Positions 10,502 to 17,122 of a stretch of 64,000 bases of DNA are shown one piece after another; positions within the stretch are counted from its first letter, which is position 1; each line of letters begins with the position of its first letter. Origin of the DNA: Pseudoflavitalea rhizosphaerae (GTDB lineage: Bacteria; Bacteroidota; Bacteroidia; Chitinophagales; Chitinophagaceae); NCBI RefSeq assembly GCF_003991355.1, contig NZ_RCSU01000010.1, forward strand, positions 227,077 to 291,076. The letters run 5' to 3'. The position numbers and the translations under genes are program-made. The notes below the pieces were generated by a model. That model had not been told where the DNA came from. It saw nothing but the letters and a program-made list of their open reading frames with translations, and did no database searches.

Positions 10502-10974
10502 AACTCAAGGTCGGATGGGGCACTATCGGCGCCTGCCATCACCTGATGTGCCAGTTGACTGAAATTGTCAGATGAAGAAGATTCAAAGAACTGTTGGTAC
10601 TTTACTTTATCCCAGATCTCGATTTTGTTTACTGCAGAAACCACCACAATGTCTTTATCCAAACCTGCATATTCCTTCAGATTGGGTGGCACCAATAATC
10701 GACCCGCGGAATCCAGCTCGATGTTGGTAGCGCCGTTCAGGAACTTTCTCCTGAATTCGCGTACCTTGGGGTCGAAATCATTCAATTTGCTTAACCTGGA
10801 AAATATTGGCTTCCAGCTCAGCGTGGGATATAACACAAGGCAGGTTTCAAAGCCTCTGTTGATCACAAACTGGGTCCCCGCTTCTTCCGGAATCTGCTTT
10901 TTAAGGGCAGCCGGTAGAAGGAAACGCCCTTTGGCGTCCAACGTAGCCTCGTATTCTCCCAGAAATTCAATCAT
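10498..10974 (-). CDS. mraZ: Transcriptional regulator MraZ
   Basis: MraZ is a DNA-binding protein of the SpoVT/AbrB fold that represses its own dcw operon in Escherichia coli and forms rings. Two AbrB-like halves are visible, each with the loop DAKGRFLLP (residues about 13-21) or DSAGRLLVP (about 89-97). The 158-residue length is standard. It is the first gene of the operon. A set of four evenly spaced GTGGG-like cores just upstream (10998-11032) is a candidate autoregulatory operator. Confidence 0.96.
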   Translation of the reverse strand: MIEFLGEYEATLDAKGRFLLPAALKKQIPEEAGTQFVINRGFETCLVLYPTLSWKPIFSRLSKLNDFDPKVREFRRKFLNGATNIELDSAGRLLVPPNLKEYAGLDKDIVVVSAVNKIEIWDKVKYQQFFESSSSDNFSQLAHQVMAGADSAPSDLEL

Positions 10975-10997
10975 TTACAGCGGATAAATGCCTTACT

Positions 10998-11032
10998 CCC
11001 ATTTATAAACACAAAATAACACATTTTCCCAC
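10998..11032 (-). promoter_or_regulatory. Candidate MraZ operator: four cores at 10-bp period
   Basis: Read on the minus strand, cores GTGGG, GTGTT, GTGTT and ATGGG start at 11032, 11022, 11012 and 11002, exactly 10 bp apart. The last core ends 23 bp before the mraZ ATG. Known MraZ operators are repeats of TGGG or GTGGG spaced by five bases, that is 10 bp apart, so period, core and location all agree. Only the two outer cores match the consensus fully. I found no clear -7 box for this operon. Confidence 0.55.
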
Positions 11033-11366
11033 AGCCGCGGAGAGAATTGGAAAATTTAATTTTTCCACAGGCTCGCATATTTCAAACCCGCCATCAGCCT
11101 GCATTTCAGCCTTATATGTTAAAAACTCCTGAGTTATTTGTGAATTTCCTGTGGATTTACGGGTAAAACCTGTGCGTATCCTGTGCATCAGCGTTGTTAA
11201 TCCTTCAAAATCAAGGGATCCGGACTGTGTAATTTTCCACTTTCAGATTGGAAAAAAGGAAATCTCATTTTCTGGGAAATGATTGGGATTTTGAAAAAAG
11301 GGAAAAAAGTGGGGGAAAAGTGGGAGGAATTTGCAGAGCCGGAAAGTGGAATTACAAGGCGTGCCC

Positions 11367-11550
11367 ACTCGCTCGCCTCCCGGCGAGTGAGCTTTATTCA
11401 GTCGCCTCCGGCGACACGGTGTTCGCCGGAGGCGAACAAATAGAAGTCACTCGCCAGAGGCGAGCGACTGCCAGCTCTCCGCCTTTTTAGTCAGCCCCAC
11501 CGCGTCGCCAGAGGCGACTAAATAAAAATCACTCGCCGGAGGCGAGCGAT
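11367..11550. repeat. Array of six short palindromes with core CTCGCC-nnn-GGCGAG
   Basis: Six hairpin-capable palindromes share a CGCC...GGCG core with a three- or four-base loop. They are centred near 11379, 11408, 11429, 11457, 11511 and 11539. The third and fourth together (11421-11469) are repeated by the fifth and sixth (11504-11550) about 82 bp on, with the same spacer form AAATAnAAnTCA. The flanks of the fourth and sixth differ by paired changes (AGTC/GACT against AATC/GATT), so pairing is kept. The second and third are also perfect reverse complements over 13 bp (11402-11414 and 11422-11436 region), allowing one larger stem. Function unknown; no other copy was noticed in the window. 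Confidence 0.85.
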
Positions 11551-11599
11551 TGGGCATACACTGAACCGTTACATCAACTTACTATTGCACTGTCCGCCT

Positions 11600-11607
11600 T
11601 ACCTTTG
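11600..11607 (+). promoter_or_regulatory. -7 box TACCTTTG of the queA promoter
   Basis: A perfect TAnnTTTG box ends five bases before the queA ATG. In Bacteroidota this element sits at about -7, so transcription would start at or within a base or two of the start codon, giving a leaderless or nearly leaderless mRNA. No good -33 TTG/TTTG partner was found at the usual spacing. Confidence 0.6.
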
Positions 11608-11612
11608 CGCGC

Positions 11613-12839
11613 ATGCACCCCAAAGAAATAGCTATCAAAGATTTCACATACGATCTCCCCGAAGAACTGATCGCCAAATATCCCCTGCCCAACCGGGATG
11701 CATCGCGCTTACTTATCTGGAAAGATTCAACAATCAGTGAAGATATTTATCGTAATCTCGATCACTATCTTCCTTCCAGCTCCTTACTGGTTTTTAACAA
11801 CACACGCGTGGTAGCTGCCAGGCTGCTTTTTCAAAAAACAACCGGAGCCACAATAGAGATTTTTTGCCTGGAACCACATGTGAAATATCCTGACATCACC
11901 ACGGCCATGAGCACATGCGGATCGGTAACCTGGATGTGCCTCGTTGGCGGCGCCTCTAAATGGAAACCCGGCAATATCTTAGAAAAAAAGATTGCGCACA
12001 GCAACACGGAACTTACGCTGCACGCCACTTACATTGAAAAGATAAAAGACAGCTTTGCCATTGAACTCAGCTGGGACCAACCGGATCTCAGCTTCGCTGA
12101 AGTGTTACACCTTGCCGGCGTAATGCCACTCCCACCCTATATCAAAAGGAAAGCAGAACTGGCAGATGAGGACCGCTACCAGACTATCTATGCAAAACAT
12201 GAAGGATCTGTAGCTGCTCCCACAGCCGGCCTGCATTTCACAGATACCCTCTTTCAAAAACTGGATGCAAAGCATATCGCCAGGAGCTTCGTTACCCTGC
12301 ATGTAGGCGCAGGCACTTTCCAACCCGTGAAATCAGAAACACTGGAAGACCATCCGATGCATATTGAATTCATCGATGTAACGGCGGAGAGCATACGAAA
12401 TTTGATTGACCATCTCGATTCTCGTATCACAGCAGTAGGGACCACTTCTCTGCGTACCATCGAATCCCTTTATTGGCTGGGCTGCAAAACATTGGCGCAG
12501 CCGGACATCCAGCCGGAAGAACTGACTGTACAACAATGGGATGCCTATGAAATGAATGGGGATATTCCTGCAAAAGCCGCGCTGGAAGGGCTCTTGCAAT
12601 ATCTCGAACAAAAAGGTTTGAACAGGTTGCTCACCCGCACACAACTGTTGATAGCACCAGGCTACACCATTCGCATCCCTCATGCGCTGGTCACTAATTT
12701 CCACCAGCCACAATCCACATTGCTGTTACTGGTAGCGGCTTTTGCCGGTCCAAAATGGAAGGAGATCTACCATTATGCGTTGACAAATAAATTCCGTTTC
12801 CTGAGTTATGGAGATGGCTGTTTGCTCTTCAGGCATTAA
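11613..12839 (+). CDS. queA: S-adenosylmethionine:tRNA ribosyltransferase-isomerase QueA
   Basis: QueA moves the ribosyl part of SAM onto 7-aminomethyl-deazaguanine in tRNA, making epoxyqueuosine in the queuosine pathway. Family blocks are seen in order: FTYDLPEELIAKYP at the N-terminus, LLVFNNTRVVAARL, GVMPLPPYIKR, the VAAPTAGLHFTDTL block and the C-terminal FHQPQSTLLLLVAAF. At 408 residues it is about 50 longer than the Escherichia coli protein, with extra sequence around residues 85-120 and 285-305. Its stop overlaps the stop of the convergent sensor kinase gene by 3 bp. Confidence 0.95.
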   Translation: MHPKEIAIKDFTYDLPEELIAKYPLPNRDASRLLIWKDSTISEDIYRNLDHYLPSSSLLVFNNTRVVAARLLFQKTTGATIEIFCLEPHVKYPDITTAMSTCGSVTWMCLVGGASKWKPGNILEKKIAHSNTELTLHATYIEKIKDSFAIELSWDQPDLSFAEVLHLAGVMPLPPYIKRKAELADEDRYQTIYAKHEGSVAAPTAGLHFTDTLFQKLDAKHIARSFVTLHVGAGTFQPVKSETLEDHPMHIEFIDVTAESIRNLIDHLDSRITAVGTTSLRTIESLYWLGCKTLAQPDIQPEELTVQQWDAYEMNGDIPAKAALEGLLQYLEQKGLNRLLTRTQLLIAPGYTIRIPHALVTNFHQPQSTLLLLVAAFAGPKWKEIYHYALTNKFRFLSYGDGCLLFRH

Positions 12840-14269
12840 GCCATTTCAGGATCAACGGCTGTTGCTTTCAACAGGGGAAATTCGAGTGTGAACACAGAGC
12901 CCCTGCCCAGTGTACTGTCTACCTTGATCTTCCCGTGATGTGCGTCCACCATGGTTTTCACGTAGCTGAGACCAAGACCGAAACCTTTCACGTTGTGAAT
13001 ATTGCCGGTATGGGCACGGTAGAATTTTTCAAAGATCCGGCGTACCGTTTCCTTGCTCATACCGATACCATTGTCTTCAACCCGCACCACCAGGTTCTTA
13101 TTGGTGCTGTGCGTTGTGATCCTGATAAAGAGATTATCGTTGGAGTATTTTACTGCGTTGTCTATGAGATTGGAAAAAAGATTCCTGAAATGCACGGGAT
13201 CGGCTTCCACCAGGTCCCTGCGGGCATTGAGCTGTAATTCAGCGCTGCCCTGCTTTTCCTGGAGTCTTAACGTATAATCCTCGATGATATCATTGAGCAG
13301 TTCATGTAAATGTACAGGGCGCTTGGCCAGTTGTAATTCCTGCCGGTCCATCACAGCTGCCTGCAGAATGGTTTCCACATGCTTGTTCATCCGTTTGTTC
13401 TCTTCCTTGATGATGCCGCTGAAATATTCCATCTTCTGGCGGTCCTGCAATACTTTTTCGTTCCGTAGTGCATCCACTGCCAGCGATATGGTGGCTAACG
13501 GCGTTTTGAACTCATGCGTCATGTTATTGATGAAATCGTTCTTGATCTCACTCATTTTCTTTTGACGTATCAGTGCAGCTACGGTTACATAGAATGCGAG
13601 AATGATCACGATGGTGAAGAAGATGGCCCCGATGATCATCCCTCTCATTTGTTTCAATACCAGTTTCTTCACGTTGGGCACAACCAGCATCATCACTTCT
13701 TCAGGCACCAGGTTCTCGAGATCGGAGCCGCTTTCGGGCTGGAAATAGTAAACAAATTGCTGGTTGTTCACGGTGTCCTGCCAGAGATTGATGAAGTTGG
13801 CGGATTTCAATTCATAGTGCATCAGGTTCACGTTGGCCGTGATGGCGAACTCGAACTTGATCCCTTTCAGACCATCCTGACTATCGAAAGCTTTCTGCAG
13901 TTTTTCCTGCACTTCAAATTCCGTGAATTTCTGCGCGATGGTAGGTGGCTTCATCAACTCCAGGCGGAATTGTTCAGAGGGCCAGGTGAGGCCTGGTTTG
14001 TTGCGGAAGGTTTTGAGCGTAGGCAAAGTGCCTTTTTGTTCCATCAGCGATTTGCCCACTTCGTCCAACGACCTCACAAGTTTCGATTTGAATTCGTGCT
14101 GCTTTTCTGCTTCCATGGTAAGCAGCCAGTTATACTGTACGTAGATCGTGCCGATCAGTGATAGACTGATCAGTACAATGATCACAGGAAATATTTTCCT
14201 CAGTTGCAAATGATATGTTTTTGTGGTCGCTGTCATTACCCGCATCCTCTCCACCGGCAGCAATCCCAT
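12836..14269 (-). CDS. Membrane sensor histidine kinase (orphan)
   Basis: A two-component sensor kinase of 477 residues. Two membrane helices (about 26-48 and 210-232) enclose a 160-residue extracytoplasmic sensor region without a recognised domain. The HisKA phospho-acceptor is His252 in MTHEFKTPLATI, followed by the ATP-binding domain with NLIDNAVKYS, the G1 box DNGIGM and the G2 box GFGLGLSYVK. No response regulator gene adjoins it: neighbours are queA, with a 4-bp convergent overlap, and yqgE. Translation could also start at the ATG at 14236. The partner regulator and signal are unknown. A TAAATTTG box lies 48 bp upstream. Confidence 0.92.
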   Translation of the reverse strand: MGLLPVERMRVMTATTKTYHLQLRKIFPVIIVLISLSLIGTIYVQYNWLLTMEAEKQHEFKSKLVRSLDEVGKSLMEQKGTLPTLKTFRNKPGLTWPSEQFRLELMKPPTIAQKFTEFEVQEKLQKAFDSQDGLKGIKFEFAITANVNLMHYELKSANFINLWQDTVNNQQFVYYFQPESGSDLENLVPEEVMMLVVPNVKKLVLKQMRGMIIGAIFFTIVIILAFYVTVAALIRQKKMSEIKNDFINNMTHEFKTPLATISLAVDALRNEKVLQDRQKMEYFSGIIKEENKRMNKHVETILQAAVMDRQELQLAKRPVHLHELLNDIIEDYTLRLQEKQGSAELQLNARRDLVEADPVHFRNLFSNLIDNAVKYSNDNLFIRITTHSTNKNLVVRVEDNGIGMSKETVRRIFEKFYRAHTGNIHNVKGFGLGLSYVKTMVDAHHGKIKVDSTLGRGSVFTLEFPLLKATAVDPEMA

Positions 14270-14317
14270 TGGTTAGGGAAGTCAGATCATTTTTCCTCAG
14301 CAGGTAATTTCAAACGG

Positions 14318-14325
14318 CAAATTTA
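14318..14325 (-). promoter_or_regulatory. -7 box TAAATTTG upstream of the sensor kinase
   Basis: A match to TAnnTTTG on the minus strand, 48 bp before the kinase start at 14269. No clear -33 element was found at the right distance, so this is a weak call. Confidence 0.35.
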
Positions 14326-14447
14326 ATGAACTGGTGATGAACGGCAGGAACCAGTTAAATGAAGACGATTCCTTTTAACTAAGTTTTATCAGTGCCGCGC
14401 CGCTAACTTAGGAAGTTTTGAGCAACCTTTCTTTTTTTAAACAATCA

Positions 14448-14478
14448 TTTTGTCAATAATATATAAGTCTTAATTTAG
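14448..14478 (+). promoter_or_regulatory. Promoter of the yqgE-like gene
   Basis: TTTTG at 14448-14452 and TAATTTAG at 14471-14478 are separated by 18 bases, close to the Bacteroidota TTTG/TAnnTTTG arrangement with one mismatch in the -7 box. The box ends four bases before the ATG, predicting a start of transcription close to the start codon. Confidence 0.55.
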
Positions 14479-14482
14479 AAAT

Positions 14483-15034
14483 ATGATAGTTCCCGGTCCA
14501 GGTACGTTGTTGATAGCAGAACCATTTCTCAAGGATCCCAATTTTATGAGAACAGTGGTTTTTTTGTGCGATCACCAGGAAGAAGGCAGTTTTGGTTTCG
14601 TGATCAATAAAACCTTCAATCATACGCTCGACGAACTGATGAACGACCTCGAAGAACTTAAACTCCCCGTTTTTTACGGAGGCCCGGTTCAAATGGATAC
14701 GATCCATTTCCTTCATCAATACCCTGAACTGATACCCGGCAGCTTCCAGGTAATGGATGGTATTTACTGGGGTGGCGATTTCGAGACAGCCATTTCCCTC
14801 ATCAAAGAAGGCACACTTGATCTCAACAAGATCCGTTTCTTCATCGGTTATTCCGGCTGGGGAAATGGCCAGCTGAATGACGAACTGAAGGAAAAATCCT
14901 GGCTCACTGCACAGGCTACCCGCAAACTCGTATTCCATAAAAAAATAGACGAGATCTGGAAAGATGCCCTGAAGGACCTGGGTGGGGATTACGAGATGAT
15001 GGCCAACTACCCCATCGATCCGCAGCTGAACTAA
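14483..15034 (+). CDS. YqgE/AlgH family protein (UPF0301)
   Basis: A 183-residue soluble protein of the YqgE/AlgH family (DUF179). The family pattern is clear: GTLLIAEPFLKDPNFMRTVVFLCDH at the N-terminus, GSFGFVINK, FYGGPV and the FIGYSGWGNGQLNDEL block in the second half. The molecular role of the family is not established. It is a single-gene unit: its own promoter lies just upstream, and a strong terminator follows 42 bp after the stop. Confidence 0.93.
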   Translation: MIVPGPGTLLIAEPFLKDPNFMRTVVFLCDHQEEGSFGFVINKTFNHTLDELMNDLEELKLPVFYGGPVQMDTIHFLHQYPELIPGSFQVMDGIYWGGDFETAISLIKEGTLDLNKIRFFIGYSGWGNGQLNDELKEKSWLTAQATRKLVFHKKIDEIWKDALKDLGGDYEMMANYPIDPQLN

Positions 15035-15076
15035 TTGGACAAATACACAAGAATTTAATTAAAGGAATAAAACACA

Positions 15077-15098
15077 AAAGCCCGCTTCCGCGGGCTTT
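15077..15098. terminator. Strong intrinsic terminator after yqgE
   Basis: AAAGCCCGC, loop TTCC, GCGGGCTTT: a perfect 9-bp GC-rich stem with A and T flanks, so it can act in both directions. It ends yqgE transcription from the left and could stop minus-strand transcripts from the barrel gene on the right. Confidence 0.92.
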
Positions 15099-15164
15099 AT
15101 CCATTCATCCGGACAAATATCTTTCTTCACAAAAACTGCTGCACTTTCCGGCACCTCAGCCGAG

Positions 15165-15297
15165 TGATATAAAAAACTCCGGCCTTCAAAACGTAAGCGA
15201 AGAAGTCTAATAATATTACCACAGCCCAACCACACCAATCACAGCCCAATCACCTCTCTCCCGCGCGGTTCGTTTTACAGCCGGATTTTTTATATCA
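15165..15297. repeat. Long-range inverted repeat with an internal direct repeat
   Basis: The left arm (15165-15183, TGATATAAAAAACTCCGGC) and right arm (15280-15297, GCCGGATTTTTTATATCA) are reverse complements apart from one inserted base, about 96 bp apart. Between them ACAGCCCAAyCAC occurs twice, starting at 15221 and 15241. The right arm ends 11 bp before the barrel gene's stop codon, so a role in 3' end formation or a decayed small element is possible. Confidence 0.6.
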
Positions 15298-15308
15298 GGA
15301 GGCGGCAA

Positions 15309-15938
15309 CTACTCTAAAGGGAACTTCACACCTATTCCACCGCCCCAGTTGCTCAATTGTTTTACGCCATTATAATTAAACGGCATATAGTTATAGTTCG
15401 CATTCAAAGTAATTCCTGATCGGCTCTGCTTTCCAAACGGAATGTACAAACCTGCTTCAGGCCTTACCGCAAATCCGAATTTGGTTTTACTGTTAGAGAA
15501 CTCTCCCAGGAACTGGCGATAGAATACCAGGTTACCACCCACGCCAACACCTGCATAAGGTTGAACGCGGCCTTCTGGAAGGAAGTTGTACTGACCTGTT
15601 GCCAGGATCGGTACTACCTGGATGGAATTGCTCACTACAGCAGAGATATCGCCACCTTCTTCCAGTTTGTAATTGGCCCGTGGATATTTCTGGTAGAAGT
15701 CCTGGTAACCTGTTCCAAGTCCTATGGAGATCTTATCGGTTAACCCATACAGTACGTTGGCTGTCCAACCGCGGAAGGAGGTCTTATTCACCTCATCTTT
15801 GAATGAGCCCAGCGGGGAAGCAATATTATAACCGATATTCAATTTGGTGACGCCTTGCTGTGCCTGGCTTTGATTGGGCAACAGGGTAACGAGCAGTGCA
15901 CCGGCTATCATCGAAGCAATAATGCTGATCTTTTTCAT
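15309..15938 (-). CDS. Small outer-membrane beta-barrel protein
   Basis: A 209-residue secreted protein with a Sec signal peptide (about 1-26, ending QSQAQ). The mature part alternates polar and aromatic or glycine residues in many short predicted strands (for example ISIGLGTGYQDFYQKY, VQPYAGVGVGGNLVFYR and GITLNANYNYMPFNY). This is the pattern of the PF13505-like eight-stranded outer-membrane barrels. A precise function cannot be given. It follows the DUF4136 lipoprotein gene by 38 bp on the same strand and is probably co-transcribed with it. Confidence 0.8.
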   Translation of the reverse strand: MKKISIIASMIAGALLVTLLPNQSQAQQGVTKLNIGYNIASPLGSFKDEVNKTSFRGWTANVLYGLTDKISIGLGTGYQDFYQKYPRANYKLEEGGDISAVVSNSIQVVPILATGQYNFLPEGRVQPYAGVGVGGNLVFYRQFLGEFSNSKTKFGFAVRPEAGLYIPFGKQSRSGITLNANYNYMPFNYNGVKQLSNWGGGIGVKFPLE

Positions 15939-15976
15939 GATGCTAATTTTTTTCAGTTCAACAATAGTTCACCTGC

Positions 15977-16612
15977 TTAGCTTCTTTTGAAGTAAGGTGA
16001 CTGATCGAAAAGGGCTTTGATCTGGCTATCGCCTGCACCCGGACGGAAAATACCGGAACCCCGGATCAGACCATTCCATACTCCATGGATCTTATTGTCC
16101 TTGTCTGCATTCTTCAGGTCCAGCGCATCGATAGAAAGCGCCCCTTCTTTGATGGAGTATACTCCATAGAACCCGGGCCAGTAGTAGCCATATCCAGGAT
16201 AACCCCAGTACCAGGGATCCCAGATACCGGGATAACCACCCCAATAGTCAGGATAACTCACGATACCGGAATAGGTATTGTAGATGCGGTTGATATTGAT
16301 ACCCAGATCAGGGTCCGCATCTTTGGCTACGAGGGTATAGCCTCTGTCCTGCAATTGTTTCTTAACGGCTGCGATGAATGCAGCATCCACATCCGTCAAA
16401 GATTTCTCGGACAGTTTATTATTATCGATCACGGCCACGGAGTCGGCCACACTGAATGTTGTATAAGAAGAAAAGGCAGCGGTTCTATCATGATTGGTGA
16501 TATAGATCCTGCTTTCTTCCTCTGTCATGTTATCGAGCGGGTCTTTTGTACATCCAGCCAGAACAAGCATGGACGAAGCCGCTATTCCAATGGTTAAGAT
16601 GAAATTTTTCAT
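15977..16612 (-). CDS. DUF4136 family lipoprotein
   Basis: A 211-residue lipoprotein: hydrophobic signal followed by lipobox LAGC with Cys21. The mature region has the DUF4136 pattern, with an N-terminal strand around AAFSSYTTFSVADSVAVID and AAFIAAVKKQLQDRGY leading into an assembled Asp-rich turn (DADPDLGINI). It then has a very aromatic, glycine- and proline-rich stretch (about 120-150, WGGYPGIWDPWYWGYPG). DUF4136 proteins are envelope lipoproteins of unknown function. It is probably the first gene of an operon with the barrel gene downstream. Confidence 0.88.
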   Translation of the reverse strand: MKNFILTIGIAASSMLVLAGCTKDPLDNMTEEESRIYITNHDRTAAFSSYTTFSVADSVAVIDNNKLSEKSLTDVDAAFIAAVKKQLQDRGYTLVAKDADPDLGININRIYNTYSGIVSYPDYWGGYPGIWDPWYWGYPGYGYYWPGFYGVYSIKEGALSIDALDLKNADKDNKIHGVWNGLIRGSGIFRPGAGDSQIKALFDQSPYFKRS

Positions 16613-17122
16613 ATTCCTGTTTTTTTATGATCTCCCTTTAGACTGCACAAAGCCAATGCCTGTTTAATCAGCTGGTTCTGAGCTTAACAGTCCACTAACA
16701 GACATTAAAACGAACTTAAAAAAAGAGGCTGATCAGCTACCAAAACGATCATTTATTAAAGCTTTATTAAAGAAAATCAACTGCCATCTGCAAAAATTAC
16801 ATGTCAGTTCTACGATCCCCCGCTGGTATTCCCCACCGGAAAAGCCCGAAAAAGCTTTCCCGCAGAAACACTCGATTTTCGCCTGAATGCTGCAATGGAG
16901 GGGGATTTCAGCGCCAATGGTACATTAATTGATTATATTTCTACACAATTTAATCCCTATGAAGACCAAACAATACCCAATCCACTGTTTGCTCTGCACC
17001 TATTATTACGGCAACTACCAGCCTCCCGGCTGAAAAGGTCCGCTTTCCTGTTACTGTACCCGTTATTTTCGATTGTTCCTTACCGTTAGCACAGCCCTTT
17101 TCACTCTTTTAATCCGAACCTC
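16613..17122. other. 510-bp divergent intergenic region
   Basis: No gene is supported; the 64-codon frame at 16895 has no recognisable sequence. Visible sites are a perfect 10-bp palindrome GCTGATCAGC (16728-16737), a tandem TTTATTAAAG repeat at 16752-16761 and 16763-16772 (11-bp period), an AT-rich tract (16700-16800), and a TTG-ATTATATTTC sequence near 16928-16941 that resembles a weak plus-strand promoter. These could regulate the DUF4136 gene on the left or the esterase gene on the right. Confidence 0.6.

Larger units (their letters stand above)
10975..11612. other. 638-bp divergent intergenic region between mraZ and queA
   Basis: No gene is supported here; the short open frames overlap the hairpin array and look random. 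Contents in order: the candidate MraZ operator (10998-11032); an AT-rich stretch with several TTTTCCACA- and CCTGTG-like words (11024-11187); a purine-rich stretch with two further plus-strand GTGGG cores 11 bp apart at 11309 and 11320; the hairpin array (11367-11550); and the queA promoter box. The region separates two leftward and rightward transcripts. Confidence 0.8.

Noticed and set aside
11024..11187. TTTTCCACA- and CCTGTGGAT-like words resembling DnaA boxes, possible origin
   Set aside because: None matches TTATNCACA fully, no dnaA, dnaN or other origin gene is near, and the spacing is irregular; better explained by AT-rich regulatory DNA.
11248..11490. 80-codon plus-strand frame before queA
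   Set aside because: It runs through the hairpin array and has no protein-like pattern or start signal.
11367..11550. CRISPR array or intrinsic terminator for the hairpin cluster
   Set aside because: Units are palindromic with irregular spacing, there are no unique spacers of constant length and no cas genes, and the location between divergent genes does not need a terminator.
16838..16860. Possible hairpin GGAAAAGC/GCTTTCC
   Set aside because: Short, imperfect stem with no T tract and not next to a gene end.
16895..17089. 64-codon plus-strand frame in the 510-bp gap
   Set aside because: Short, no recognisable domain, no promoter box with the right spacing and no conserved context.
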